Positions 24,158 to 32,669 of a stretch of DNA of 64,000 nucleotides are shown here, one piece after another. The stretch spans positions 1 through 64,000 of the forward strand of contig JAUYLL010000112.1 of the NCBI GenBank assembly GCA_030698375.1. The letters run 5' to 3'. Under the pieces are notes generated by a model that was given only the letters and a program-made list of their open reading frames with translations, made no database searches and was not told the origin of the DNA. The stretch's first letter is position 1, and each line of letters opens with the position of its first letter. The DNA comes from Nocardioides sp. (lineage in GTDB: Bacteria; Actinomycetota; Actinomycetes; Propionibacteriales; Nocardioidaceae). The translations under genes were made by a program, and so were the position numbers.

Positions 24158-26878
24158 TCACAACAGGCCGCGCCGCCGCGCGACGGCGATGGCATCGCGC
24201 CGCGATCCGGCGTCGAACTTGGTATAGATCGACCTCACGTGCGTCTTGACCGTGTTCAGGCTCACGCCCTTCTCGGTGGCGATCTCGTTCAAGGTCATCA
24301 TGGACGGCAGCTCTCGCAGCACCTCGAGCTCGCGCTCGGTTAGCCAACCCCCGTTGAGTCCCCGCCCCGCGGCTTCGCGGCGAGATCGGTGTCCAGGAGT
24401 GCTCAGCGACTGCCAGGCGTCCACGTCGGCAAGCCCGGTCAGGACGGTGTCCAAGAACGGCTCCACCCGGCCCGCGCGTCCTCGCATCTCCTGGAGAAGG
24501 GGACGCAGCTCCGCACCAGCGTCGAAGAACGGCCGACCTGCGCACGTAGGTGCAGCATGGACGAGTGCGCGCTGCAAGGCCTCCATCGCGGCGGGACGAC
24601 GCCCGCATCGCTCGGCGATGAGACTCTCCAGCAGCCACGCTGTCGTGAGACCCGTCGAGACGGTCGGCACCATCGCCCCCTGCAACACCGGCTCGAGGAG
24701 CCGTCGCGCATCCGCCATGCGGCTTCGGGCGAAGGCGTACTGCGCCTCGAGCACTGCTGTGTCCCCTTGTCGGCCGAGTCGCTCCCGCGCCCGGACGACG
24801 GCGTGTTCTGCCCGGCCCCACTCGCCCAGGGCCAGGCACATCCTCAGCTCGTGCGTGGCTGCGCTGGCGGTCAAGGCTGGAGAGGCAGCGCGTCGTGACA
24901 TCCACTCCGTGACCCTGTCAAGGGTCTCGTACGCCGCGCGGCGCTGAGCGGGATCGTCGAACGAGATGGCCGCCTCGCCAGAGCGGGCGACTCCCTCGAC
25001 CTCGACGTCGATCGACGTGTCGATGACGGCCACGGCCTCGGCGGCCCACCTGGCCGCTTCCGCAGGCCGCAGCAGCAGGAAGGCAGTCCAGCCCGCGAGG
25101 GCGTAGGCGTAGGCCATGCGGCCCGATCGGGCCCAGCCGCGCTCGGTCGCGAAGGTGATGGCCTCCTCAGCGGCGGTGCGGCCCCCGGCGTAGTCGTTCT
25201 GCGCGACGTAGGCTCCCGTCACCTGGTTGAGGCAGTAGAGCGTCAGGTACTCGAGCCCACGTGCCCGGGCGAGGTCGGCGGCCCTGCGAAGGTCATCTCG
25301 GGCCGCTCCGTAGTCGCCCGCCACCAGGCGCAACGGTCCCCGGTCGGCGAGCACGAGCAGCCGGATGTCGGGATCGACGTCGCCGGACACCTCACGGGAG
25401 TCACCAGCTGTCTCGTGGCAGGTCATCAGCCCGGTCGCCTCTGCGCCCGATAGATCCGATGCCAGCCTCGCCCTGTGCAGCCGTGCGACCTTCCGCAGCG
25501 CGGTCAACCGTTCGTCGGTCCCGTCGTCGGGGCTGCGCTCCAGCTCCGCGAGCGTGTCGTCGGCGGCGGCGAGGCTGCCGTCCTCGAGCTCGGCCAGAGC
25601 TCTGTGCACCAGGACCACTGACGTTCCAGCCAGCGCCCGCGGCGGATGAGCGACCACCTGCCGCACCGCACCGCCCGTTCCGGCGAGGAGTAGACCGAGA
25701 CCGTGGTCCCGCAGAACGGTCGCCACTAGCTCGTCGTCCTTCGCCACCACGGCGTGCTCCAGCGCCTCTGCCGGCCGCTCCTGTTCGAGGTACCAGGTGG
25801 CCGCTGCCACGTGCAGGGCCTCGGCCTTGCCCGCGTCGCGGCGCTCAAGGGCTGAGGCCAGGTAAGACCGCAACAGTGCGTGGTAGCGAAACCACCGACC
25901 CGCCCCTCCAAGGCGAATGACGAGCGCGTTCCGCTGGGCGAGGTCGTCGAGGACCGCTGCTGAGTCTGCGCGACCGGAGAGTCGGCAGGCGAGCTCGCCG
26001 CACAGTTCCTCGACGATGCACGTGCTGACGAGAAAGTCGACCATGTCGTCAGGAATGCGGGCCATGATCTCGCCCGCCAGGTAGTCGGCGACCGAGCGGT
26101 CGTTGCCGACGAAGTCCCTGACGAACTGGGCGGGGTCGTCCACCCGCTCGAGGGACAAGGCCGCCATGCGCATCCCGGCCGGCCACCCCTCCGTGCGCTC
26201 GAGCAACTCGTCCTGGAGCTGCAGGTCGAGGGCCGATCCGTGGTGGCTCCAGAACTCGTGCCCCTCCTGGTTGGTGAACGCGAGATCTGCTGCTCGGACC
26301 TCGTGCAACCGACCCGTGAGCCGGAGCCGGTGCAGACCGATGGGCGGCTCAAACCTGCCCCCGAGAGCGACCCGCAACCCGGGTGGTGCTCGCTCCAGAA
26401 GCTGGCGGACGCCGTCCAGGACGCTGTGGTCCTGCAGCTCGTGCACGTCGTCGAGGACGAGGAGCAGCTCTGGTGCCTCGTCCTCGAGAACGGTGAGGAA
26501 CGACGGCACGAACGCCGAGTCCACCGCTCCTCTCGGGGGCACGAGCCCAGCGAGGGAAGTGGCGGACTCCCCGACCGCACGGGTGACAGACAGCAGGACG
26601 GCCGCCCAGAACGTGGTGATGTCGTCCTCCCGCTCGCAGGTCACCCAGGCCACCGGAACCTGCTGGTCGCGCACGCGGTTGGCGAGCTCGGCGAGCAAGG
26701 TGGTCTTGCCGTATCCGGCCGGGGCGCACGCCATGAAGACGTCAGCTCCAGGGTCGGCGCCGGGTCCGATGAGCGGGAGCGCGGCCAGCAGGCGCGACCG
26801 ACCAACCACCCGCTGGATCGGCCTGGGCACGGAGACCCTTGCGGACGGTACTGACACTGCGGAGCGCACGTACGCCAC
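24158..26878 (-). CDS. MalT-like ATP-dependent LuxR-family regulator
   Basis: This 906-residue signal-transducing ATPase of STAND/LAL type has Walker A APAGYGKTTLL (near residue 51), Walker B LLLVLDDVHEL (near 137), a long Ala-rich helical repeat region, and a C-terminal LuxR domain with LTERELEVLREL, TLNEIATEKGVSLNTVKTHV and SIYTKFDAGSRRDA. Such proteins bind an inducer, oligomerise with ATP and activate promoters. GTG 26878 is leaderless: TAGCGT lies six bases before it. A copy of the 17-bp palindrome lies 48-64 bases upstream, so it may control itself. It is the strongest candidate to read sites A-F. Confidence 0.88.
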   Translation of the reverse strand: MAYVRSAVSVPSARVSVPRPIQRVVGRSRLLAALPLIGPGADPGADVFMACAPAGYGKTTLLAELANRVRDQQVPVAWVTCEREDDITTFWAAVLLSVTRAVGESATSLAGLVPPRGAVDSAFVPSFLTVLEDEAPELLLVLDDVHELQDHSVLDGVRQLLERAPPGLRVALGGRFEPPIGLHRLRLTGRLHEVRAADLAFTNQEGHEFWSHHGSALDLQLQDELLERTEGWPAGMRMAALSLERVDDPAQFVRDFVGNDRSVADYLAGEIMARIPDDMVDFLVSTCIVEELCGELACRLSGRADSAAVLDDLAQRNALVIRLGGAGRWFRYHALLRSYLASALERRDAGKAEALHVAAATWYLEQERPAEALEHAVVAKDDELVATVLRDHGLGLLLAGTGGAVRQVVAHPPRALAGTSVVLVHRALAELEDGSLAAADDTLAELERSPDDGTDERLTALRKVARLHRARLASDLSGAEATGLMTCHETAGDSREVSGDVDPDIRLLVLADRGPLRLVAGDYGAARDDLRRAADLARARGLEYLTLYCLNQVTGAYVAQNDYAGGRTAAEEAITFATERGWARSGRMAYAYALAGWTAFLLLRPAEAARWAAEAVAVIDTSIDVEVEGVARSGEAAISFDDPAQRRAAYETLDRVTEWMSRRAASPALTASAATHELRMCLALGEWGRAEHAVVRARERLGRQGDTAVLEAQYAFARSRMADARRLLEPVLQGAMVPTVSTGLTTAWLLESLIAERCGRRPAAMEALQRALVHAAPTCAGRPFFDAGAELRPLLQEMRGRAGRVEPFLDTVLTGLADVDAWQSLSTPGHRSRREAAGRGLNGGWLTERELEVLRELPSMMTLNEIATEKGVSLNTVKTHVRSIYTKFDAGSRRDAIAVARRRGLL

Positions 26879-26884
26879 ATTTCG

Positions 26885-26942
26885 ACGCTACCCCTCGCCC
26901 GTGAAATGCGCCCCCGTCGAGGGAGTCGCCCACCACGGGTGA
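26885..26942 (-). promoter_or_regulatory. Leaderless promoter of the MalT-like gene with palindrome site D
   Basis: On the minus strand TAGCGT (26890-26885) is followed by six bases and the GTG at 26878. Site D, TCGCCCACCACGGGTGA on the + strand (26926-26942), fits the shared motif, but its edge is 36 bases from the -10 instead of 24. It may act by a different geometry, for example autoregulation. Confidence 0.5.
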
Positions 26943-26949
26943 TGCCGCT

Positions 26950-27171
26950 GGTCACTGGACAGACACAGTCGCCCCGCTTGCGGCGGACGAGGACGTGGTC
27001 ACCGCGGTCAAGCGTGCGGTTCGACGCGTTGTCGAGGATCCCGCCTTTGTCGACGCCTGGCGTACGGCGTACAGCTGGTTGACCGGCTCGGCGAGTCCTG
27101 ACGAAGGCACCGGACCTTCCGCTGGCCACGACATCGCCGGTCGCCCGGATTGGCGGAGAAGTCGCCCGTGA
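26950..27171 (+). pseudogene. Internally deleted remnant of an actinobacterial membrane protein
   Basis: The + frame reads TDTVAPLAADEDVV and then AVRRVVEDPAFVDAWRTAY before a TGA at 27169. The first part resembles the start of a family of exported actinobacterial membrane proteins (DTVAPLAxDPAVQ). The second resembles a later segment of the same family (SxAFxxLWxxANR), as if the middle were deleted. No start codon or ribosome site is seen. This fills the gene-free space between the regulator and the next gene. Confidence 0.38.
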
Positions 27172-27213
27172 CGGGTGATGTGCCGTGGACCAGAGGATGG
27201 CGAACCTTGTCAG
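27162..27213 (+). promoter_or_regulatory. Palindrome site E and likely leaderless promoter
   Basis: TCGCCCGTGACGGGTGA (27162-27178) is a perfect fit to the shared motif. GAACCT (27202-27207) begins 24 bases after it, the same spacing as sites A and B, and six bases later is the GTG start at 27214. Only the first base of the -10 departs from TANNNT. Confidence 0.55.
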
Positions 27214-27600
27214 GTGCCCAGATTTCTCATCGGTTGGTTGCTCGGACTCGGCGGCGCTACCGCCGGTCTCGTCGTCTCTGCCCTGCTCTTCGAGGGGTTC
27301 GACCTCCACGCTGACGGGCTCGTCGGTGCGCTGGTGATCTTCGGAGTGCTCACCGCCGTCCTCCCGTACTTCATCCTCAAGGCGCTGCTGAGACGGGCCG
27401 GCTCCGTCATCGCGTTGAGCGGTCTGCTTGCGACGTTCCTCGCCCTCCTGGTGACCGACCTCGTCTCCAGCGGACTCACCGTCCGGGGCCTCGAGACCTG
27501 GTTCGGGTCGACCCTCCTGATCTGGCTCCTGTCGATGTTCATCTGGGTGCTGCCGGGGCCCTGGCGCACCTTCAAGAAGCGTGATCGCACGCCCGCCTAG
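27214..27600 (+). CDS. Four-helix membrane protein (holin_4_2/PF04020-like)
   Basis: This 128-residue protein has four predicted transmembrane helices (FLIGWLLGLGGATAGLVVSA, GLVGALVIFGVLTAVLPYFI, VIALSGLLATFLALLV, LLIWLLSMFIWVLPG), with GFDLHADG between the first two, as in PF04020-type small membrane proteins named after phage holins. Despite the name, most are chromosomal with unknown role. The start is GTG 27214, placed by palindrome site E and the leaderless spacing; a GTG at 27175 overlaps the palindrome and is less likely. Confidence 0.68.
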   Translation: MPRFLIGWLLGLGGATAGLVVSALLFEGFDLHADGLVGALVIFGVLTAVLPYFILKALLRRAGSVIALSGLLATFLALLVTDLVSSGLTVRGLETWFGSTLLIWLLSMFIWVLPGPWRTFKKRDRTPA

Positions 27601-27644
27601 TTCGCTCCGCGGGCTGGGGCAGGAGCTGGGCGGCCAGCCGTGAT

Positions 27645-27661
27645 TCACCCGGTGCGGGCGA
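27645..27661 (+). promoter_or_regulatory. Palindrome site F upstream of the PLDc_N/SHOCT gene
   Basis: TCACCCGGTGCGGGCGA fits the shared motif TCRCCCNNNRCRGGNGA. It ends 76 bases before the ATG at 27738, which has its own AAAGGA ribosome site. A weak -10 (GACGCT) lies 23 bases downstream, close to the spacing at sites A, B and E. Confidence 0.45.
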
Positions 27662-27737
27662 GGCACGGCGGCCCCCGTCGCCGGACGCTCGTGACAACCG
27701 ACCTCAACAAATCAACGCATCAACGAAAGGAACTGAG

Positions 27738-28115
27738 ATGTCGTTCTGGGACATCCTGTGGGTCATCTTCGTCAGCTTCGCCCTCGTGGCCTACCTGATG
27801 GTGATGTTCTCCATCATCGCCGACCTCTTCCGTGACCGGGGCACCTCCGGCTTCATCAAGGCGGTCTGGATGATCGCGCTGATCTTCCTGCCCTTCCTGA
27901 CAGCCTTCCTGTACGTGATCGCTCGCGGCAGGGGCATGGCGGAGCGCTCGATGAGCAGTGCGGAGGCCATGAAGCAGGCGCAGGACGCCTACATCAGGGA
28001 GACCGCCGGCAAGACGACGCCGGCCGACCAGATCGCCCAGGCCCGCGCGATGCTCGACAGCGGTGTGATCTCGCGGCCCGAGTACGACCGGCTCAAGGAG
28101 AAGGCGCTCGTCTGA
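27738..28115 (+). CDS. PLDc_N and SHOCT domain membrane protein
   Basis: This 125-residue protein has two N-terminal transmembrane helices (FWDILWVIFVSFALVAYLMV and VWMIALIFLPFLTAFLYVI) in the layout of the phospholipase D nuclease N-terminal membrane domain, a linker, and a C-terminal SHOCT motif (QARAMLDSGVISRPEYDRLK). No catalytic HKD motif is present, so it is a membrane module only. ATG 27738 follows AAAGGAACTGAG. Site F lies upstream and a long inverted repeat follows the gene. Confidence 0.82.
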   Translation: MSFWDILWVIFVSFALVAYLMVMFSIIADLFRDRGTSGFIKAVWMIALIFLPFLTAFLYVIARGRGMAERSMSSAEAMKQAQDAYIRETAGKTTPADQIAQARAMLDSGVISRPEYDRLKEKALV

Positions 28116-28138
28116 CGCCCGCCCCGGCAGAGCCACGA

Positions 28139-28182
28139 CGAGCGGTGGCCGGCAGACAGACATGTCGCTGAGCCACCGCTCG
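28139..28182. terminator. 11-bp inverted repeat after the PLDc_N/SHOCT gene
   Basis: CGAGCGGTGGC (28139-28149) and GCCACCGCTCG (28172-28182) pair perfectly across a 22-base loop, starting 24 bases after the stop codon. It is probably a terminator, though no T run follows. The remaining sequence to 28373 shows no gene. Confidence 0.4.
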
Positions 28183-28373
28183 GGTGCGTCCCAGTCCACA
28201 CCGACTCCGTCCGACCTCCACGAGGGGAATCTTCCGGTGCAGAGCTTTCACACACATGTCGCGTCGCGCAGGCGGGAGCGTCGCCGCAGCCTGGGACCAT
28301 GTGCCCACACTGCCGGCAGCCTTGGGCGCTGCGTGCGGTGTTGTGGGAGACGGTGGCGCCGACATCCCCTCAC

Positions 28374-30518
28374 TCAGTAGTTGAGGGTCACCGTTGCGCC
28401 CACCGCGGCATTGGTCTTCAGCCAGTTGCTCGCGTTGCCCTGCCCCGAGAGGACGTACCCGTTGGCCGGGATGGCGGTGTTGCCCGCACTCTCGACGCTG
28501 GTGACCTTGCCGTCTATGACCACGGCTTCGGTGCCGTTCGACTTCGTCCCGGTGGTCGCACCCCTCGCTGGGGTGTAGTGGACCAGGGAGTTGCCCGCGC
28601 GGTCGATGTCGGTCCCGTTGATGAGGCGAGTCTGCTCTCCGATCGTCACGGATACCGGGTTGGTCGTCGGTGTCGTGGTCGGGCTGGTCGTCGGGCTGGT
28701 CGTCGGTGTCGTGGTCGGTGTGGGAGATGGTTCCGGTGTGGACGAGGGCTCGGGTGTGGGCGAGGGCTCGGGTGTGGGCGAGGGCTCAGCTTCCTCCCCG
28801 GACAGCGTGACGCGGGCTCCGACCGTGGCATTCGCCAGGAGCCAGGTCCGAGAAGTGCCATGACCCGACAAGACGTAGCCGTCGGCTGGGATCGCCATGT
28901 TTCCGACGCTGTTCTCCACCTTGGTGACCACGCCGTCCACGACCGCTGCTTCGGCGCCGTAGACGTTCGTGCCGGTGGTGGCACCTCGCGCCGGAGTGTA
29001 GAGAATCAGCGCGTCGGTCGTCCGATTGATGTTCGTGCCGTCCAGGACGCGGGTCTCGGTGCCGATCGTCACCGAGGTGGAGCCTGGTGGCGGAGGCGTC
29101 GGCGTCGGTGTCGGTGAGGTGGTCGGTGAAACGCCTCCTCCCATCACCTGGTCCACGGTCTGGACCTGAGTCGTGGAGGGGCGTTTGGAGAGCCAGTCGA
29201 CGAACGCGCGGAAGCTCTCGACGTCCATCGAGTTCGTCGTGCAACCGTTGCAGATTCGGTGGAACACCAAGGGGACCCAGCCACCCTTGTCCTGCTCCGC
29301 CTGCTCGACGTAGGTCTGGAGCATCTTGACGGTCGTGTCGGACTTGATCGAGGTGTTCGTCCTGATGTGCCACCTGTCGGCGGGTGGGATCGTCTCGGCG
29401 GTCGCGCACAGGTTGCACCCGTAGCCGGGTGAGCGGAGGCTCCCGACGCCTCGTGCGCTGCTGTAGCCACAACTCGAGACCGCCTCCTTGACTGACGGGC
29501 TGGTCGAGCCGAACGGGTACGCGAAGCTGGTCACGCGATAGCCCATGTTGATCAGGTTTGCCCGGTCGTCGCAGATCTGGCGCCGGGCCTCCGCATCGGT
29601 GACCGTGGCGAGGTCGACGTGACCGAGCGTGTGCCCGGCAATCTCGTGGCCGGACGAGAAGAGTGCGTCGGTATGCGCGCGAGACATGTAGAGGGACGAG
29701 GTGTTGATGCGAGGGCTGTTGATGTAGAAGGTGCCCTTCATGCCGTACTCGTCGAGCACGGTCGACGCGGCTATCTGGTCCGCGAAGCCGTCGTCGAACG
29801 TGAAGGAAACAGTGGTCGGCTGCGTCGTCGTCGAGGGCGCCGGCTCCGAGCCGGTGACGGTGGTCGTCGTCGTCGCGGTGCTCGACATCCCGTCCTCGTC
29901 GACGACCGTCAACCGGACGGTGTAGGTGCCGGGGTCGGAGTAGCGGTGCCTGACGGACGAGGCCGGCTGTGGGACGGTGCTCGAGCCGTCACCGAAGTCG
30001 AAGGTGTACTTGGCGATCCCCTTGTCGTCGGTCGAGGCGCGGCCGTCGATTATCACGGCAAGCGAGTCGCCGCTCTGGGGCTTCGCCGTCACTCGAGCGA
30101 CCGGTGCCGCGTTGGGCGGAGGGGTCCGGTCGCGCGGGGAGACGGTCAAGGTCTCGGACGTCGAAGCGCTGCCGCCGTCCGCGTTCGTGACGGTCAGGGT
30201 GACGACGTAGTCGCCGGGGGTCGAGTACACGTGCTTCGCGGTTGCCTGGCTGACCGGGCCGGTCGAGGTCCCGTCACCCCAGTCGAAGGTGTAGGACGTG
30301 ACCCCGATGTCGTCGGTCGACCCCGACCCGTCGGCCGTGAGCCTCACTGGTGCGGCTCCCGATGGTGGGTTCAAGGTCAGGACGGCCACCGGCGGCGCGC
30401 CGGTCTGGGACGGAGCGGCGCTCGCCGTGGGGGGAGTGTCTGGGGCTGCCCCGACCAAGACTCCGACCAGTGCGACGACCATCACCACCAAGAACGCAAT
30501 CAACTGCTTCAGGTTCAT
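28374..30518 (-). CDS. Secreted PKD-NodB polysaccharide deacetylase with twin C-terminal modules
   Basis: This 714-residue protein has an N-terminal signal/anchor (LIAFLVVMVVALVGVLVGAA), two PKD-like beta-sandwich domains (YTFDWGDGTSTGP near residue 77, YTFDFGDGSSTVP near 167) and a NodB deacetylase domain with FTFDDGFADQ, the metal-binding HEIAGHTLGHVD and AYPFGS. Two copies of a roughly 85-residue module follow (each with YTPARGATTGT and GYVLSG), separated by Pro/Thr/Ser-rich linkers. It probably removes acetyl groups from a surface or environmental glycan. ATG 30518 gives a good signal peptide; the upstream extension does not. The linker DNA is a low-complexity tandem repeat. Confidence 0.85.
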   Translation of the reverse strand: MNLKQLIAFLVVMVVALVGVLVGAAPDTPPTASAAPSQTGAPPVAVLTLNPPSGAAPVRLTADGSGSTDDIGVTSYTFDWGDGTSTGPVSQATAKHVYSTPGDYVVTLTVTNADGGSASTSETLTVSPRDRTPPPNAAPVARVTAKPQSGDSLAVIIDGRASTDDKGIAKYTFDFGDGSSTVPQPASSVRHRYSDPGTYTVRLTVVDEDGMSSTATTTTTVTGSEPAPSTTTQPTTVSFTFDDGFADQIAASTVLDEYGMKGTFYINSPRINTSSLYMSRAHTDALFSSGHEIAGHTLGHVDLATVTDAEARRQICDDRANLINMGYRVTSFAYPFGSTSPSVKEAVSSCGYSSARGVGSLRSPGYGCNLCATAETIPPADRWHIRTNTSIKSDTTVKMLQTYVEQAEQDKGGWVPLVFHRICNGCTTNSMDVESFRAFVDWLSKRPSTTQVQTVDQVMGGGVSPTTSPTPTPTPPPPGSTSVTIGTETRVLDGTNINRTTDALILYTPARGATTGTNVYGAEAAVVDGVVTKVENSVGNMAIPADGYVLSGHGTSRTWLLANATVGARVTLSGEEAEPSPTPEPSPTPEPSSTPEPSPTPTTTPTTSPTTSPTTTPTTNPVSVTIGEQTRLINGTDIDRAGNSLVHYTPARGATTGTKSNGTEAVVIDGKVTSVESAGNTAIPANGYVLSGQGNASNWLKTNAAVGATVTLNY
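28662..28795. repeat. Tandem repeat encoding Pro/Thr/Ser linker
   Basis: Short units such as GGGCTGGTCGTC and GGGCGAGGGCTCGGGTGT repeat in tandem, coding TSPTTSPTT and SPTPEPSPTPE on the minus strand. They join the two C-terminal modules of the deacetylase. Such repeats vary in length between strains. Confidence 0.7.
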
Positions 30519-30640
30519 GGCTGGGGTCCCCACGTGGCTCGTGTCGCACTGACTCACGTTCATCCGAGCAACGGTCCGCAAAATTGCCATCATCGGCGCG
30601 GGCGAGGGCAAGGCGGGGAGCCCGGAGATGGCCAGGGGCC

Positions 30641-31735
30641 TCAACCACTGTCTGGCAGGCCCTGACGGTGCCGACGGCGCAGCTGGACCTCGTGGGCCAC
30701 GAGGACCGCGATGGTCAGGGCGGTGATCGGTACGACGAAGCCGAACATCACCCTGCTGAAGGCAGGGAGGGCGTCATGATCGGACGCCGCGAGCAACAGG
30801 TAGGTCACGTAGACGACGTAGTAGGCCAGGAAGACCCCGCCCTCCCAGCGGGCGATCGCCATACCCGTGAAGACGATCGGGAGCAGGGCCACCGCGACCG
30901 CGATCATGACCGGCACGTCGAAGCGCAGGGCCGCCGCGTCGACCGGGATCCCGCCAGGGGCGATCGTGGCCGTCAGCCCCAGTACCGCGGTGAGGTTGAA
31001 CACGTTGCTGCCGATGACGTTCCCGATCGCCATCTCCTGTTCGCCGCGGAGGGCTGCGATGACCGAGGTCGCCAGCTCCGGCAGGGAGGTGCCGACGGCG
31101 ACGACGGTCAGGCCGATCACCAGGTCACTCACGCCGAAGGCGGTGGCGATGCTGGTCGCGGAAGAGACCAGCAAGCGCGCTCCGAGCACGAGCAGAGCCA
31201 CGCCCACGAGGATGAGGACGGTGTCGATGAGGGGCCGGGAGGGGGCGGGCACGGTTGCCCCGGTCGGGCGGTCGTCGTTTCCCGCGCGGCGCCCCAGCAC
31301 GACGGTCCAGGCGACGTACGCCACCAGCAGCGTCACCAGCAACCCGCCGTCGAACCGCCCAACCGAGCCGTCGAGCATCAGCACCAACGCCAGGACCGAC
31401 AGCACCACCACGAACGGCACGTCGAAGCGCACCAGCTGCGAGTGGACGGTGATCGGCAGGACCACGGCCGAGAGACCGAGGACGAGAAGAACGTTCGTGA
31501 TGTTGCTTCCGACGACGTTCCCGACAGCCAGCCCCGGTGCACCCGACAACGTGGCGTCGAGCGAGACGGCTAGCTCGGGTGCCGAGGTCGCGAGCGCGAC
31601 CACGGTCAGGCCAACGACCAAGGGCGACAGCCCCAGGGCGCGGCCGAGGCCGCTACCGCCGCGGACCAGGAGCTCACCACCGGCGATGAGCAACACCAGG
31701 CCGATGACGAGTGAGGTCGCCACCAAGAGGCTCAC
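30641..31735 (-). CDS. CaCA-family Na+/Ca2+ (cation) exchanger
   Basis: This 364-residue transporter has about ten transmembrane helices and the two inverted alpha repeats of the family: ATSAPELAVSLDA with GNVVGSNITNVLLVLG (about residues 49-89), and GTSLPELATSVIA with GNVIGSNVFNLTAVLG (about 213-253). It exchanges a divalent cation, probably calcium, for sodium or protons at the cell membrane. The start is GTG 31735. It is encoded singly. Calcium extrusion may complement the P-type ATPase at 10684-13281. Confidence 0.9.
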   Translation of the reverse strand: MSLLVATSLVIGLVLLIAGGELLVRGGSGLGRALGLSPLVVGLTVVALATSAPELAVSLDATLSGAPGLAVGNVVGSNITNVLLVLGLSAVVLPITVHSQLVRFDVPFVVVLSVLALVLMLDGSVGRFDGGLLVTLLVAYVAWTVVLGRRAGNDDRPTGATVPAPSRPLIDTVLILVGVALLVLGARLLVSSATSIATAFGVSDLVIGLTVVAVGTSLPELATSVIAALRGEQEMAIGNVIGSNVFNLTAVLGLTATIAPGGIPVDAAALRFDVPVMIAVAVALLPIVFTGMAIARWEGGVFLAYYVVYVTYLLLAASDHDALPAFSRVMFGFVVPITALTIAVLVAHEVQLRRRHRQGLPDSG

Positions 31736-31786
31736 GAGCCGGAGTCTACGGAGCCGCGAAAGCCCGCAGTCGTCCGGATCGGTGCC

Positions 31787-32584
31787 TCATCCCGCCAGGT
31801 AGGTGGCGAGCATCATGAGGACGAACACGTTGTTGATGATCAGGTGCGCTGCCAGACCGATCCACAGGCTGCGTCTGCGCCAGCTGGCCACGCAGATGGG
31901 GAGATAGCCGAGGAAGACGACCGGATATCGCCATGGGGTGTGGAAGTGGTAGATGGTGAACAGGGCGGTGTTGAGGACCGGCGCCCCGCCGCCGAACCGG
32001 TCGAGGCGGGGGAGCAGATGGCCTCGAAAGTACAGCTCCTCGGTGATCGGGCCGACGACGCCGTTGGCAAGGATGAACAAGGTCAGGAACCCGATGAGCG
32101 CACCGGTCGACATGGGATCCCCGTCGACCCCGACGGTCGCCATGGTGCCGATGGCCTCGGGCAGCCACGCGAAGGCGGATGTGGCGAGCCATTCGTCGAG
32201 GAAGACCATCGACACCCCGACGAGCAGGATCATCCACACCGCCAGGCCGACGGCAGTGACGGCGAGGCGCTTCCAGGGCACCCTGGCGCGGTAGTCCACG
32301 GCGGCCATGGGCGACCAGGAACCAGTCGTCCGCCGCGCGTAGATCGAGAGGTAGCCGAGCTCCAGTGGGGCCAGCACCAGGAGAATGCCCACCAGCAGCG
32401 CGAGGAGTGGTTCGATCCCCAACGCGACGTGCATCCCGATGACGAACGCGGTCAGCGCCAGACCAGGCGCCAGATGCAGGACGATTGACCGTCCGAGTGG
32501 GTGTTGGTCGGGATTCTGCGCCGGCGCTCCCTGCGCAGTCGCGTGGGCGTTCCGCGCCTGGGGTGGTGTCTCACCGTGCCTCAT
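31787..32584 (-). CDS. CPBP-family intramembrane metalloprotease
   Basis: This 265-residue membrane protein carries the three CPBP (Rce1-like) motifs: EELYFRG (EExxxR near residue 182), IYHFHTPW (FxxxH type) and AAHLIINN (HxxxN). About seven transmembrane helices are predicted. Members are putative prenyl-protein or bacteriocin-related proteases; the substrate here is unknown. ATG 32584 follows GGGAG. It is downstream of the universal stress gene on the same strand. Confidence 0.87.
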   Translation of the reverse strand: MRHGETPPQARNAHATAQGAPAQNPDQHPLGRSIVLHLAPGLALTAFVIGMHVALGIEPLLALLVGILLVLAPLELGYLSIYARRTTGSWSPMAAVDYRARVPWKRLAVTAVGLAVWMILLVGVSMVFLDEWLATSAFAWLPEAIGTMATVGVDGDPMSTGALIGFLTLFILANGVVGPITEELYFRGHLLPRLDRFGGGAPVLNTALFTIYHFHTPWRYPVVFLGYLPICVASWRRRSLWIGLAAHLIINNVFVLMMLATYLAG

Positions 32585-32669
32585 TGCGCGCTCCCTGGCT
32601 GTGCTGGCGCGACAGGCTTCGTCCCTCTCTTCGTTCCGTTCGCGGACGGGCTTGCCCCCGCGGACGCTC

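Noticed and set aside
26240-26854. 204-codon + frame inside the MalT-like gene
   Set aside because: Antisense shadow; codon-position GC pattern supports the minus-strand gene.
28662-28795. Tandem repeats considered as a CRISPR array
   Set aside because: Units are short, lack spacers and encode a Pro/Thr/Ser linker in frame.
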